From Synechococcus sp. KORDI-100 (GTDB lineage Bacteria > Cyanobacteriota > Cyanobacteriia > PCC-6307 > Cyanobiaceae): a stretch of 64,000 nt of DNA. A program made the translations under genes and the position numbers. Numbering within the stretch: the first letter of the stretch is position 1; every line of letters begins with the position of its first letter. Positions 27,770 through 37,353 of the stretch are shown here, one piece after another. Location of the stretch: NCBI RefSeq assembly GCF_000737535.1, contig NZ_CP006269.1, forward strand, positions 1,116,001-1,180,000, in the 5' to 3' direction. The notes beneath the pieces are model-generated. The model ran no database searches. It saw nothing but the letters and a program-made list of their open reading frames with translations, and was not told the origin of the DNA.

Positions 27770-28537
27770 ATGGAGATCATCCCTGCCATCGACCTGCTCG
27801 ATGGTGCTTGTGTCCGCCTTCATCAGGGGGATTACGAGCAGGTGACTCGCTTCAGTGATGATCCCGTCGACCAGGCCATGCGATGGCAGCAGCAGGGTGC
27901 CTCGCGACTTCACCTGGTTGATCTCGACGGTGCCAAGCGGGGTGAGCCTGTGAACGATGCAGCCGTTCGCGCCATCACAGCGGCTCTCGACATCCCCGTG
28001 CAGCTCGGCGGAGGCGTGCGTTCACGGCAGCGAGCTCAGGAGTTGCTTGCCTGCGGCCTCGATCGCGTGATTCTCGGCACCGTGGCCATTGAACAGCCCG
28101 ATTTGGTGCGTGAGTTGTCAGCGCTCCATCCAGGCAGGATTGTGGTCGGGATCGATGCCAACAATGGTCGGGTCGCGACCCGCGGCTGGCTTGAGCAAAG
28201 CGATGTGTTGGCTACCGATCTGGCTCGCCTGTTCAGCAGTGAAAACCTGGCTGCGATCGTCAGCACGGACATCGCCACCGATGGCACCCTTGCGGGTCCG
28301 AATCTGACGGCCCTTCGCGAGATGGCCGAAGCCAGCCATGTTCCTGTGATCGCTTCGGGTGGGATCGGCTGCATGGCCGATCTGCTGTCGCTTCTGGCCC
28401 TCGAGCCCCTTGGGGTGTCCGGAGTGATCGTCGGACGAGCGCTGTATGACGGTCGCGTCGATCTGTCCGAGGCGATTCGTGCCCTCGCCGAGGATCGCCT
28501 GCAGGATGTCACGGGCCAGTGGGCTGACCTGGCCTGA
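27770..28537 (+). CDS. hisA: HisA, ProFAR isomerase of histidine synthesis
   Basis: Isomerises the phosphoribosylformimino intermediate in the fourth step of histidine biosynthesis. It is a 255-residue half-barrel with catalytic Asp8 in IPAIDLLDG, LVDLDGAK, LGGGVRS, and the second catalytic Asp in STDIATDGTL. The C-terminal phosphate site is VIASGGIG and SGVIVGRALYDG. The ATG at 27770 is the family start; the open frame extends further upstream without coding support. Confidence 0.97.
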   Translation: MEIIPAIDLLDGACVRLHQGDYEQVTRFSDDPVDQAMRWQQQGASRLHLVDLDGAKRGEPVNDAAVRAITAALDIPVQLGGGVRSRQRAQELLACGLDRVILGTVAIEQPDLVRELSALHPGRIVVGIDANNGRVATRGWLEQSDVLATDLARLFSSENLAAIVSTDIATDGTLAGPNLTALREMAEASHVPVIASGGIGCMADLLSLLALEPLGVSGVIVGRALYDGRVDLSEAIRALAEDRLQDVTGQWADLA

Positions 28538-28586
28538 AGCTTCCATTGGCGAAACGTTTTAAGGTGATGTCATCGAGATCCCCTCT

Positions 28587-29042
28587 GTGGTATCGCGTCA
28601 GACCTCAACATCAGCATCGGCAGCTCTCAATCAGGGGTTGATGGAGGTGTTCGAGCGTTGCCGAACCCTTGGAATGCGATTGAGTCGTCAGCGCCGCATG
28701 GTGCTTGATCTGCTCTGGAGTGAACGTAGTCATCTGAGCGCACGCGACATTTTCGAAAAACTGAACGCCCGTGGCCGCAGCATTGGACACACCTCCGTCT
28801 ACCAGAACCTTGAAGCGCTCCAGTCCGCAGGAGTGATCGAGTGTCTCGATCGCGCCAATGGACGGCTCTACGGCTACCGCAGCGACCCCCACAGTCATCT
28901 CACCTGTCTGGACAGTGGCTTGATCGAAGACATCGATGTGGAGTTGCCGCCGGATCTCCTGGAGCAGATCGAACGACGCACCGGTTTTCATATCGAGTCC
29001 TACACCCTTCAACTCAACGGACGCCGCACTCTGGAGACGTAA
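28587..29042 (+). CDS. Fur-family transcriptional regulator
   Basis: 151 residues (GTG start). The winged helix (about 28-95) has LSARDIFEKLNARGRSIGHTSVYQNLEAL, typical of Fur/PerR/Zur. The metal-sensing part is sparse: the structural CxxC pair is missing, and only HSHLTC with one Cys and several His remains. This suggests an altered metal site, nearer to the PerR or Irr style than classical Fur. Which metal or signal it senses cannot be read. It lies between hisA and the DUF3685 gene on the same strand. Confidence 0.85.
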   Translation: MVSRQTSTSASAALNQGLMEVFERCRTLGMRLSRQRRMVLDLLWSERSHLSARDIFEKLNARGRSIGHTSVYQNLEALQSAGVIECLDRANGRLYGYRSDPHSHLTCLDSGLIEDIDVELPPDLLEQIERRTGFHIESYTLQLNGRRTLET

Positions 29043-29103
29043 CACCCTGGAGGATTGAGCAGAGGCTCGTTACCTTGACGGTCTGACCTGCTCGGACTGC
29101 CCC

Positions 29104-30729
29104 TTGGCTGCCTCCAAACCGGTGAGGATTCTTCTTCTGGCACCGGTCCTACTGGGTGAATCGCTTGCGTTGCAGCTCACTGCAGCCGATGAGGAGCTCG
29201 AGGTGTTTCTGCAGGCCGATCAACTCAGGGGACATCCAGCCCTTGTGATCTGGTCGATCGATGCAATCGCGAGTTTCAGTGCCATCCGACGCGAAGCGTT
29301 ACTGCTTCAGGAGCGCTGGACTCCCTCTCCGCTTCTGTTGCTGTTGCCTCCCAAGGTTCCAGTCAGTCGTGATGATCTCCTGACCGTGCCGGCGTCAGGC
29401 CTTCTGCAGAACAGCTCGGTGGCCACGCTTCAAGCGGCGATCAAAACCCTGATCGGTGGTGGCCGCGTTGTGGAGATTCACTCGGGAGAAACCGGACGCA
29501 CCGAGACGCCCGCGGCCATGGGGTTCGGCCAGTGGCTGCTGATCAACGGCCTGCAACAGATCAGCGACGATCTGCGGGTCATGACCAGCATGCTGACGCC
29601 CCCGCCGGAGCATCCGCTGTTGCGGCTGATGCTGGAAGGTCGTTGCCGCGAGCTTCGCTGCGCCCGATCGTTTCTGCTCTGGCTGTGGGGGCCGCTTCAG
29701 CTGGGATTCGACGATCCCGTGTCGCTGCAGTCCGTGCCCGACCCCGCCGATGGTGTCGACGATTCGACAGCGATCACCTTGCAGGAACGCAGCGCAGTGG
29801 CTGTCTGGACCGCCATCCGGGAGCGTTTGGATACGTCCGTTCAGAGCGGCCTGACCAATGCCACCGGCCGCTTGCTGGCCATCGACGGGCTCAACCCGGA
29901 GCGTCGTCGCGATCTTCTGTTGGCTCTTCTGCAGCAACTCGATCAGGTGCTCGACGAACTCCGCTGTGGCGACGACTCACGGTTGTTTGCTCAGGCCTGG
30001 ATCTCCCTGCAGCCGGAACTTCGTCGTCAGGCCCTGACATGTGTGGCCGGTCGCTACGTGCAGCTGCCCCAGGGTGATGAGCTGTTGCCGGTCGCCGATC
30101 AGCTGCTCGCACAGGCCGATCTCAACGGAACAGACGATGAACTGCCTGATGCCAGCAGCATGTTGACGCCTTTGCTGGTGAATCAGCCGGTGCTCGTCAA
30201 TGGCCAGCTCCTGCCCGCTGATGACCCCCGGGCACTGCTGCAGCTGGAAACCCTGGTGAGCAACTGGCTGGTGAGAACCGCTGAATTGATCGGCGCTGAG
30301 CTCCTTGATGCCTGCGGAAACTGGCCGGAGTTGCGTCGTTACATGTTGCGGGATGCCCTGGTGTCCACCAGGGAGCTGGAGCGACTGCGGAACAGGCTGA
30401 ACACCCAGCTACGCATTGCTGATTGGATCGAGCGGCCGATTCAGCTCTACGAAAGCCGTCGCACCTTGTTCCAGCTCCGGCATGGACAGATCGAGCCATT
30501 GCAACTCACGGAGCCCCGTGATCAGGAACTGAATCAACTGGGCTGGTGGCCGCGACAGGTGGCGTTGCTCGTGGAGACCCGCGATGCCCTCGCGCCCCAG
30601 GTTCAGGCCTTGGTCAGGCGTTTCGGCGATCTAATGGTGGTGCTGCTGACGCAGGTGGTCGGCCGAGCCATCGGTCTGATCGGCCGTGGAATCGCCCAAG
30701 GAATGGGACGCAGCCTGGGACGCGGCTGA
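29104..30729 (+). CDS. DUF3685-domain protein
   Basis: 541 residues from TTG 29104. The N-terminal 120 residues look like a degenerate response-regulator receiver (RILLLAPVLLGESLALQL, later LLLLPPKVPVSRDDLL). A long helical region follows, matching the cyanobacteria/plastid DUF3685 family (Ycf55-like). It ends with a Gly/Arg-rich hydrophobic tail. Function unknown. It is part of a co-directional run with the next genes. Confidence 0.7.
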   Translation: MAASKPVRILLLAPVLLGESLALQLTAADEELEVFLQADQLRGHPALVIWSIDAIASFSAIRREALLLQERWTPSPLLLLLPPKVPVSRDDLLTVPASGLLQNSSVATLQAAIKTLIGGGRVVEIHSGETGRTETPAAMGFGQWLLINGLQQISDDLRVMTSMLTPPPEHPLLRLMLEGRCRELRCARSFLLWLWGPLQLGFDDPVSLQSVPDPADGVDDSTAITLQERSAVAVWTAIRERLDTSVQSGLTNATGRLLAIDGLNPERRRDLLLALLQQLDQVLDELRCGDDSRLFAQAWISLQPELRRQALTCVAGRYVQLPQGDELLPVADQLLAQADLNGTDDELPDASSMLTPLLVNQPVLVNGQLLPADDPRALLQLETLVSNWLVRTAELIGAELLDACGNWPELRRYMLRDALVSTRELERLRNRLNTQLRIADWIERPIQLYESRRTLFQLRHGQIEPLQLTEPRDQELNQLGWWPRQVALLVETRDALAPQVQALVRRFGDLMVVLLTQVVGRAIGLIGRGIAQGMGRSLGRG

Positions 30730-30768
30730 ACTGCCAGCAGTCAGGATGGTCGCTTGCAGCAACCTCCC

Positions 30769-31317
30769 ATGGCCTTTCTGGTCTCTGCACTGATCAGTGT
30801 TTGTCTGTCCCTGTTGCTGCTGGCCTCTCCGGTTGGCGCTGCTCGGGACAGCAACAGTTACGACGGCAATATCTACGCGTTGTACGCGGGCAATGGATCG
30901 CTGGTTCCACCGGCTGGGACCCTCGCTGATGCACTCGAGGCCGGACGGACCAGTGTGCTGGTGTTTTATCTGGATGACAGTGCCGACTGCAAACGCTTTG
31001 CCCCAGTGGTGTCTGAGTTGCAGCGGCTGTGGCTCCGCAACATCGAGTTGTTGCCTTTGACGATTGACCCCCTACAGGGGCGTCGCCCGAATGGCCCGCA
31101 GGATCCCGCCACCTATTGGAAGGGAGAAATTCCGCAGGTGGTGGTGATCGGACCGGATGGATACGTCCTGCTCGACCGGGCTGGGCAGGTGCCTCTCGAC
31201 GTCATCAATGAGGCCATCAGCCAAGCCACAGGGTTGCCTGCCCCAGAGCTGCAAGCTGTCAATCCAGGTGGCAACTTCAACGAAGTGAACATTGAGGTGG
31301 AGGTGGTCCCTGGCTGA
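30769..31317 (+). CDS. Thioredoxin-like thylakoid protein (photosystem I accumulation factor type)
   Basis: 182 residues. A signal or anchor segment (1-24) precedes a thioredoxin-like fold: TSVLVFYLDDSADCKRFAPV at the active-site position, EIPQVVVIGPDGYVLLDRAG after it. Only one cysteine remains where a CxxC would be, so it is not a normal disulfide reductase. The layout recalls proteins annotated as thylakoid photosystem I accumulation factors. The N-terminal YDGNIYALYAGNGSLVPP segment supports this. ATG 30769 is preferred over TTG 30754. Confidence 0.6.
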   Translation: MAFLVSALISVCLSLLLLASPVGAARDSNSYDGNIYALYAGNGSLVPPAGTLADALEAGRTSVLVFYLDDSADCKRFAPVVSELQRLWLRNIELLPLTIDPLQGRRPNGPQDPATYWKGEIPQVVVIGPDGYVLLDRAGQVPLDVINEAISQATGLPAPELQAVNPGGNFNEVNIEVEVVPG

Positions 31318-31365
31318 GCCGCCTACGCTGCCGCCGGTTTTGACGGCTGTTGGCCGAACGCTCCT

Positions 31366-32535
31366 GTGGTTGTGCTGATCCTCCTGCTCCTGCTCGGCCT
31401 TGCCGTGGCCTGGATTGAGCTGCGCCATCGCCTGCGGCCCGCTTCGCCCCTCACCATGCGCGCGTTCGACTGGACGGTGGTGCCCCTCGGCAGCGAGGTG
31501 CGCGTCTTGGGTGTGCTGGAGATCAGCAATCCCCATCGCCGTATGGAGGTGTTCGTGCCGGAACTGCGGGTGGATCCTGTTTTGTTGGGCAAGGCGGCTC
31601 CAAGCCAGCTTCAGGTGACGACATCCATCGAGGCAGACCACCCCGATGAGGACAGCAGGGCAGATGGTTACTGGGCTGCCTACATCGTGAAAGGTCGCAA
31701 GTCGACCCGCGCCAGAGTCACCATCACCCTTCGTGATCCATCTGGGACGAATCCACTGGATCGATTCGACAGCCTCTGGGCTGATGTGCACTGGATCAAT
31801 TACGGGCCGTTCGGACGTCTCGCGCGTCGTCAGGGGCTTCTCGTTTCGCTCAAACGGCCGCAGCCGCTGTCAGCCGCAAACGCCGAGTTCCGCGTCGGTG
31901 ACGGATGTCGGGTTCTGCCCCTGCGTACCCATCTGCTCGGCTCCCTTGATGATCCGATCGACGTTCTTCGGACCTACGCCTCCGATCTTCTCCAGCCTGG
32001 AGATGTCCTCACGATCGGTGAGACGCCGGTGGCTGTGATTCAGAGCCGTTACCGCCACCCGAGCGAAGTGCAGCCGGGAATGGTGGCGCGCCTTCTCTGT
32101 CGGGTGTTTCATCCCACCAGCAGCCTCGCCACGGCCTGCGGCTTGCAAACCCTGATCGACCTTGTTGGCCCCACCCGCGTTCTCGTTGCCTGGATCGCTG
32201 GCCTGTTGCTCAAGTTGGTGGGGATTCCCGGGGGCTTCTACCGGCTGGCGGGAGATCAGGCCCGTCTCATCGACGACATCACCGGCACCACGCCTCCCTA
32301 CGACCAGACGATCGTTCTCGGCCCGGATGAGCCGGAGGCTCTCTGTTACAGAGCGGCGATGGAGCTTGGGGTTGCCGTTGCGATTGTTGACGTCAACGAT
32401 CTCGGTCGCGTCAAGGTGCTGGCCTCCAGCCGCGGTTGCGATGAGGAGCTTCTGCAGCGTGCACTGCGTCCGAATCCAGCCGGCAATGCCAATGAACGAA
32501 CCCCTCTTGTGCTCGTCCGCCCCGGCATTGCCTGA
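31366..32535 (+). CDS. CofE-like (F420-0:gamma-glutamyl ligase-like) membrane-anchored protein
   Basis: 389 residues. After an N-terminal hydrophobic anchor (2-18) comes a beta-rich domain, then a CofE-like region (GDVLTIGETPVAVIQSRY; QARLIDDITGTTPPYDQTI; AVAIVDVNDLGRVKVL). CofE adds glutamate to coenzyme F420. No other F420 gene is present here, so the real substrate is open. GTG start at 31366. It is followed after 22 bp by the GNAT gene. Confidence 0.7.
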   Translation: MVVLILLLLLGLAVAWIELRHRLRPASPLTMRAFDWTVVPLGSEVRVLGVLEISNPHRRMEVFVPELRVDPVLLGKAAPSQLQVTTSIEADHPDEDSRADGYWAAYIVKGRKSTRARVTITLRDPSGTNPLDRFDSLWADVHWINYGPFGRLARRQGLLVSLKRPQPLSAANAEFRVGDGCRVLPLRTHLLGSLDDPIDVLRTYASDLLQPGDVLTIGETPVAVIQSRYRHPSEVQPGMVARLLCRVFHPTSSLATACGLQTLIDLVGPTRVLVAWIAGLLLKLVGIPGGFYRLAGDQARLIDDITGTTPPYDQTIVLGPDEPEALCYRAAMELGVAVAIVDVNDLGRVKVLASSRGCDEELLQRALRPNPAGNANERTPLVLVRPGIA

Positions 32536-32557
32536 GCGATACATTGAACCCATTGCG

Positions 32558-33598
32558 ATGGAGGGTGATCTGGATCTGAACGCTCCTCCGACCCTGAAAA
32601 TCGAACCGCTTGCGATTCGTCACCTGCAGCAACTGCAGATGTCGTCCGAGGCCGGTCAGCTGTCACGGCTGCAGGCGGCGCTGCTGGGCGATTGGCTTGC
32701 TCGGATTGAACAGCGTTTTCCGGATCTGTTGCCCAGTCGCTCACCTCGCTGTCTTGTCGCTCTCGAGGACATGCATCTGGTCGCCGCTGTCGTGGTGCGG
32801 CCCTACAACCGGCGCGGTAGCTGCTGGTCGGTGCAGGTGCCGGAAGTCCTGTCCTCGTCAACGACCTGCAGTGTTCGTAACATCCAGCTCAACCTGCTTC
32901 AGCAGGCTCTTCAGCTGGGAAGCCCGCTCGTGCGCAGCTGGGTTGTCCGTTGCCCTGTCGCCGATGCCGATCGCGTTGCATTGATGCGCGAACTCGGATT
33001 TCAGCCGCTGCGTTCCCTTCAGGCCTGGCATCCCCCCGATTCCTGCTCAGCAGCCGTTGCGGATCCCGACCTGCCCGAGGGTCTGAGTTGGCAGGCGATC
33101 AACCGCCGCACGGCCCAGTTGCTCTGGCCGATCGAGCTGGGGGGCAGTTTCAGTCACCTTCGTCAGATCACTGATCGTCACTGGCTTGATCTGCTCGATC
33201 GCACCGGCCCAGGTTGTGGGGTGCTTCTGGCTGAGGATGCTGTTCTGGCCGGCTGCCTGCAGCTGGGAGAGGGCGGTCGTGGGGATCAACTCGAGCTGTT
33301 GCGCGACCTGGCCTGGGATCCGCGTTTGGAAGAGGCGCTTCCCGCCTTGCTGAAACGTATTCAGCGGGACGCCAGCCCCTCGATGTTGATCACTGCACTG
33401 GAGGACGAGCCTCTCTCCGACGTGCTGCTGGCCGAGGGCTGGCAACGAGGCGACGAGCAGTTGCTTCTGGGCCGCAGCATGTGGAGGCGGCAGACCAGTC
33501 CCCGCAATCTGCAGCTTGTACGGCCGCTCGGTCAGGTGTTCAGCCGGCTTCGCCCTGGGCAGGCTCCCCTCCCGACCCCAAGCCTGGGTCGGCGCTGA
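32558..33598 (+). CDS. Cyanobacterial GNAT-like protein
   Basis: 346 residues. The N-terminal half resembles an acetyltransferase fold (HLVAAVVVRPYNRRGSCWSV as the core strands, then VADADRVALMRELGF). The second half (about 185-320) looks like a further, degenerate GNAT-type unit. The acetyl-CoA loop is not clearly conserved, so enzymatic activity is uncertain. ATG 32558 lies 22 bp after the previous stop; ATG 32492 is an alternative that would overlap it. Confidence 0.65.
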   Translation: MEGDLDLNAPPTLKIEPLAIRHLQQLQMSSEAGQLSRLQAALLGDWLARIEQRFPDLLPSRSPRCLVALEDMHLVAAVVVRPYNRRGSCWSVQVPEVLSSSTTCSVRNIQLNLLQQALQLGSPLVRSWVVRCPVADADRVALMRELGFQPLRSLQAWHPPDSCSAAVADPDLPEGLSWQAINRRTAQLLWPIELGGSFSHLRQITDRHWLDLLDRTGPGCGVLLAEDAVLAGCLQLGEGGRGDQLELLRDLAWDPRLEEALPALLKRIQRDASPSMLITALEDEPLSDVLLAEGWQRGDEQLLLGRSMWRRQTSPRNLQLVRPLGQVFSRLRPGQAPLPTPSLGRR

Positions 33599-33603
33599 CG
33601 GCT

Positions 33604-34077
33604 TTGCAGGCTCCTTGTTCCGTTCTCAGCCTCGATGTTGGCCGTCGCAGGATTGGCTTGGCCGGATGCGATCCGCTTGGAATCACGGTGACGCCGTTGC
33701 CGCCGTTGCATCGCGGCCGCTTCCAGGAGGATTTTGAAGTGCTGGTGGCCCATTGCACGAACCGACTGGTGCGGGGTCTGGTGGTTGGGCTTCCCCTTGA
33801 TGCCGCTGGAGCTCCGACGGCTCAGGCCGTTCACTGTCGCCGTTATGGACTTCGGCTCGCTGCAGCGTTGAAGCTGCCCCTGGCCTGGGTGAACGAGCAC
33901 AGCAGCACCTGGGCAGCAGGGGAACGCCATGGATTGTCAGGTGATCGCAGCGGCCGCCTCGACAGTGCTGCTGCCGCCCTTCTGCTGGAACAGTGGCTAC
34001 GCGAAGGCCCTTCCCTCAAACCGGTCGATTCGGCGGCCCCTACCCCGGGCGTGGAATTCGATCATGGTGGATCCTGA
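33604..34077 (+). CDS. ruvX: Putative pre-16S rRNA nuclease / Holliday junction resolvase RuvX (YqgF)
   Basis: 157 residues with the RNase H-like YqgF fold: LSLDVGRRRIGLAGCDPLG at the N-terminus with the first catalytic Asp, RGLVVGLPLDAAG, then VNEHSSTWAA and the last catalytic Asp in RLDSAAAALLLE. YqgF matures the 5' end of 16S rRNA in E. coli. No ATG fits; TTG 33604 is the best start, 5 bp after the previous stop. The C-terminal extension (about 20 residues) is unconserved. Confidence 0.85.
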   Translation: MQAPCSVLSLDVGRRRIGLAGCDPLGITVTPLPPLHRGRFQEDFEVLVAHCTNRLVRGLVVGLPLDAAGAPTAQAVHCRRYGLRLAAALKLPLAWVNEHSSTWAAGERHGLSGDRSGRLDSAAAALLLEQWLREGPSLKPVDSAAPTPGVEFDHGGS

Positions 34078-34098
34078 AGCGACCGAGGATTTGGTCCC

Positions 34099-34650
34099 AT
34101 GCGCGATTCAGGGCCCAGTGGCAGTGGCGACGTTCCGACCGTGCTGGTCCGTGATGCGGAAGGCCGTGATCTGCTCTGTTTCCTTGAGCAGCTCATTCCT
34201 CTCGATGGCAGCGACTACGCCCTGCTGACCCCCGTGGACACGCCGGTGTCCCTGTTCCGCCTCAAGGATGGTGATGAGCCGGAACCGATCACCACCATCA
34301 CCAGCAGTGAACCGATCCTTTCGGTGGCGGATGTGGTGCTGCAGGAACATGACCTCACCCTGGTGCGTTCGGCGGTGACGCTGACGGTGAGCGGAGAGCT
34401 GGATGAACCCGATCCGGAGGATCTGGAGGATGAGGAAGAGGATGAGGCGGACGAGGAATCGGAGACCTACGAGTTGCTGGTGAGTTTCATGGTGGAGAAG
34501 GGGGAATACGGTCTTTACATCCCTCTCGATCCCTTCTTCGTTGTGGCTCGCATGGTCGATGGACAGGCGGAGCTGGTGGAGGGTGAGGATTTTGATCGGA
34601 TTCAGCCCCGCATCGAGGCGGAACTGGATGAACGCGAATGGCCGGATTGA
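34099..34650 (+). CDS. DUF3727 protein
   Basis: 183 residues. The N-terminal domain is DUF1292/DUF3727-like (VLVRDAEGRDLLCFLEQLI, YALLTPVDTPVSLF). The middle is a very acidic stretch of Asp/Glu (about 110-128), followed by a second beta domain (YELLVSFMVEKGEYGLYIPL). Function unknown. It overlaps yqeG by 13 bp, so the two are translated from one message. Confidence 0.75.
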   Translation: MRDSGPSGSGDVPTVLVRDAEGRDLLCFLEQLIPLDGSDYALLTPVDTPVSLFRLKDGDEPEPITTITSSEPILSVADVVLQEHDLTLVRSAVTLTVSGELDEPDPEDLEDEEEDEADEESETYELLVSFMVEKGEYGLYIPLDPFFVVARMVDGQAELVEGEDFDRIQPRIEAELDEREWPD

Positions 34651-35159
34651 GTCCCCAGCACTGGCTGCATCCCGATTGGGAACCGGGGCTCACGATCGCC
34701 CATCTGCCGTTGTCGCATCTGATCGGCTGCGACATCCGCGCTGCTGTCGTGGACGTCGATCGAACCCTGTTGCCCGGTCGTGATGTGAGGCTCCCCGACA
34801 GTGTTCGAGCCTGGATGCAGCACGCCGGCAGCAGCCTGGCGCTGCACCTGTTCAGCAACAACCCATCAAGGGCCCGGATCTCAGCGGTGGCTGACCAGCT
34901 GGGGCTCAGCTTCACCTGTGGTGCGGGCAAGCCCCGACGGGGAGCCCTTCGCCGGGTGATGGCTGAGCTTGCGCTGGATCCACGTCAGGTGGCGATGGTG
35001 GGTGATCGATTGTTCACGGATGTCCTGTGTGGCAATCGACTTGGTCTCTACACCGTGCTGGTGCGCCCCGTCAGTGAGGATGGCTCGCCGTGCCATCACG
35101 ATGGTGTGCAGCGGTTGGAACGACGGCTCGCCCGCTGGATGGGGGCGCCTGCGGCATGA
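34638..35159 (+). CDS. YqeG-family HAD-type phosphatase
   Basis: 173 residues. HAD motif I is VVDVDRTLLPG (first two Asp near 39-41), motif II is in LFSNNPS, and motif III/IV is GKPRRGALRR...VAMVGDRLFTDVLCGN. It is a subfamily IIIA phosphatase; members are linked to phosphatidylglycerol phosphate or ribosome-related roles in other organisms, and the substrate here is unproven. Its stop overlaps the proB start (ATGA). Confidence 0.85.
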   Translation: MAGLSPQHWLHPDWEPGLTIAHLPLSHLIGCDIRAAVVDVDRTLLPGRDVRLPDSVRAWMQHAGSSLALHLFSNNPSRARISAVADQLGLSFTCGAGKPRRGALRRVMAELALDPRQVAMVGDRLFTDVLCGNRLGLYTVLVRPVSEDGSPCHHDGVQRLERRLARWMGAPAA

Positions 35160-36238
35160 CGCTGTGGGTGTTGAAGCTGGGGACAAGCCTGCTGCGGGGA
35201 GATGCTGCATCCGCTATTGAGGGCTACTGCGACTGCATTGCGTCGGCCATCGAACGTGGTGATCGGGTTGTCCTGGTGACCAGTGGGGCCGTCGGTCTCG
35301 GTTGTCAGCAATTGCAGCTGGATCAGCGTCCTGATCGGGTGGTTGCTCTGCAGGCAGCCGCAGCGATCGGTCAGGGGCACCTGATGGCCCTTTACGACCA
35401 GGCGATGGCCCGCCACGGCATCTCCGTGGCCCAGGTGTTGCTGACCCGTTCCGATCTTGCCGATCGTCGCCGCTACACCAATGCGTCAAGCACGCTTATG
35501 CAGTTGCTCGAGTGGGGGGTGATGCCCGTCATCAACGAGAACGATGCGCTGTCACCGGCGGAACTCCGCTTCGGGGACAACGACACCCTTTCGGCTCTGG
35601 TGGCCGCAGCCGTGACCGCTGATCAGCTGATCCTGCTGACCGATGTGGATCGTCTGTACTCGGCGGATCCTCGGACGGATGCCCACGCACAACCGATTCC
35701 GGATGTTCGCCATCCCCGGGAACTGCAGGAGCTTGAGGCTGTTGCCGGCGAAGGGGGGCGTTGGGGAACCGGAGGGATGACCACCAAGTTGGCGGCTGCA
35801 CGAATCGCCACGGCGAGCGGAATCACGGTGCATTTGGCCGATGGACGTGACGCGTCACGTCTTGATCAGCTGCTCAAAGGTGGGCGGGGTGGCACTGTCT
35901 TCCATCCCAGCGGCCACCCCCTTGGCAATCGGCGCAGCTGGTTGGCCCATGTGCTGCAGCCCGTGGGTGAACTGCATCTTGATGACGGAGCCTGCCGGGC
36001 GATCCGTGACCGGGGCGCCTCGTTGCTGCAGGTGGGCCTGACCGGTATCCGGGGGGAGTTCGAAGCGAACCAGCCGGTCACGCTTCGTGATCCGGAGGGC
36101 AATGAGCTGGGTCGTGGCCTCTGCTCCCGGACCAGCCATGAGCTGCAGCAGGCCCTGCAGGCTTCCGTCAGGGACGGTGCGTCACCCGTCGTGGTGCATC
36201 GCGATGTACTCGTCCTGAGTGATCAGTATCGGTCGTGA
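35156..36238 (+). CDS. proB: Glutamate 5-kinase with PUA domain
   Basis: First step of proline synthesis, phosphorylating glutamate. 360 residues: the amino-acid kinase fold (LKLGTSLLRG, VTSGAVGLG, INENDALS, FGDNDTLSALVAA, LTDVDRLYSADPR, GTGGMTTKLAAA) and a C-terminal PUA domain (about 275-350). It starts within an ATGA overlap with yqeG, indicating coupled translation. proA is not in the window. Confidence 0.97.
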   Translation: MTLWVLKLGTSLLRGDAASAIEGYCDCIASAIERGDRVVLVTSGAVGLGCQQLQLDQRPDRVVALQAAAAIGQGHLMALYDQAMARHGISVAQVLLTRSDLADRRRYTNASSTLMQLLEWGVMPVINENDALSPAELRFGDNDTLSALVAAAVTADQLILLTDVDRLYSADPRTDAHAQPIPDVRHPRELQELEAVAGEGGRWGTGGMTTKLAAARIATASGITVHLADGRDASRLDQLLKGGRGGTVFHPSGHPLGNRRSWLAHVLQPVGELHLDDGACRAIRDRGASLLQVGLTGIRGEFEANQPVTLRDPEGNELGRGLCSRTSHELQQALQASVRDGASPVVVHRDVLVLSDQYRS

Positions 36239-36280
36239 TCCTGCATCGCCTCTACGATCCGGCCGCCACTCCGCCATCCC

Positions 36281-37324
36281 ATGCGTTTCAGCACACTGAT
36301 CACGGCTCTGCAGCAGGGCCAGGCTGGTCTCAAACGTGCTGAAGCGGCCGGAGATCCATGGCTCGCAAGCGCTGCTGCTCTCGATCAGGCCTGCTCTGAT
36401 CAGCTCAGCTTTCTGGAGAAAGGCAACGCTCTCACCGTTGCTCTCGGCAACAGTTCGGTCGGTGCCGTGTTGTTGCCGGATCAGGAGGACCTGATTGCCA
36501 TCGCCCTGGAGCGTGGTCAGGCTTTCGCGGTTCTTGCCGATCCCCGTCTCGCTTTTGCCGAGTCGCTGGAGCTGTTGCACCCACGTCGTCGTCCCCAGGC
36601 CGGGGTTCACGCCAGTGCCGTGCTGGATGAGCGCGCGGTGATCGAGCCTGGGGTGTCCATTGGCCCTCGTGTCTGCGTCGGGGCTGACAGTCGGATCGGC
36701 GCCGGCAGCGTGCTCCACCCCGGCGTGGTGATTTACGACGATGTGATCGTCGGTGAGAACTGTGAACTGCATGCCAACGCTGTTCTGCACCCTGGCTCGA
36801 GGCTTGGCAGAGCCTGCGTGGTTCATTCCAATGCGGTCGTCGGGTCGGAAGGATTCGGGTTCGTGCCAACCGCCCAGGGTTGGCGAAAGATGCCGCAGAC
36901 CGGTCTGGTGGTTCTTGAAGACGGTGTTGAGGTGGGCTGTGGCAGCACCATCGACCGTCCTTCAGTCGGGGAAACCAGAATTGGTGCCGGCAGCAAGATC
37001 GACAATCTTGTGCAGGTTGGCCATGGCGTGACCATGGGCCGTGGATGCGCCCTCGCCTCCCAGGTGGGCATCGCCGGAGGGGCCAGGCTTGGTCATGGAG
37101 TGATCCTTGCGGGGCAGGTTGGCGTCGCCAATCGGGCGGTGATCGGTGATCGTGCGATTGCCAGCTCCAAGAGTGGGATCCATGGCGAAGTCGCTGCTGG
37201 AGAGGTCGTCAGCGGTTATCCAGCGATTCCCAATCGGCTCTGGTTGCGTTGTTCAGCGGCCTTCAGCAAGCTTCCGGAGATGGCGAAGCTGCTTCGGGAG
37301 TTGAAGCGCAGCACCGCTCAGTAG
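36281..37324 (+). CDS. lpxD: UDP-3-O-acylglucosamine N-acyltransferase
   Basis: Third step of lipid A synthesis. 347 residues. The N-terminal uridine-binding domain (about 1-100) precedes a left-handed beta helix of hexapeptide repeats (about 105-300; for example [20 protein letters not shown]). The catalytic His region is [20 protein letters not shown]. The normal terminal helices follow. It implies lipid A-based LPS. It precedes leuB by about 29 bp. Confidence 0.95.
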   Translation: MRFSTLITALQQGQAGLKRAEAAGDPWLASAAALDQACSDQLSFLEKGNALTVALGNSSVGAVLLPDQEDLIAIALERGQAFAVLADPRLAFAESLELLHPRRRPQAGVHASAVLDERAVIEPGVSIGPRVCVGADSRIGAGSVLHPGVVIYDDVIVGENCELHANAVLHPGSRLGRACVVHSNAVVGSEGFGFVPTAQGWRKMPQTGLVVLEDGVEVGCGSTIDRPSVGETRIGAGSKIDNLVQVGHGVTMGRGCALASQVGIAGGARLGHGVILAGQVGVANRAVIGDRAIASSKSGIHGEVAAGEVVSGYPAIPNRLWLRCSAAFSKLPEMAKLLRELKRSTAQ

Positions 37325-37353
37325 CCTCAGCGGCTGTCCGGTTGGTCCTCTCC

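Noticed and set aside
32162-32557. N-terminal extension of the GNAT open frame into the CofE-like gene
   Set aside because: It overlaps the certain upstream gene in another frame and its composition is that of a shadow frame.
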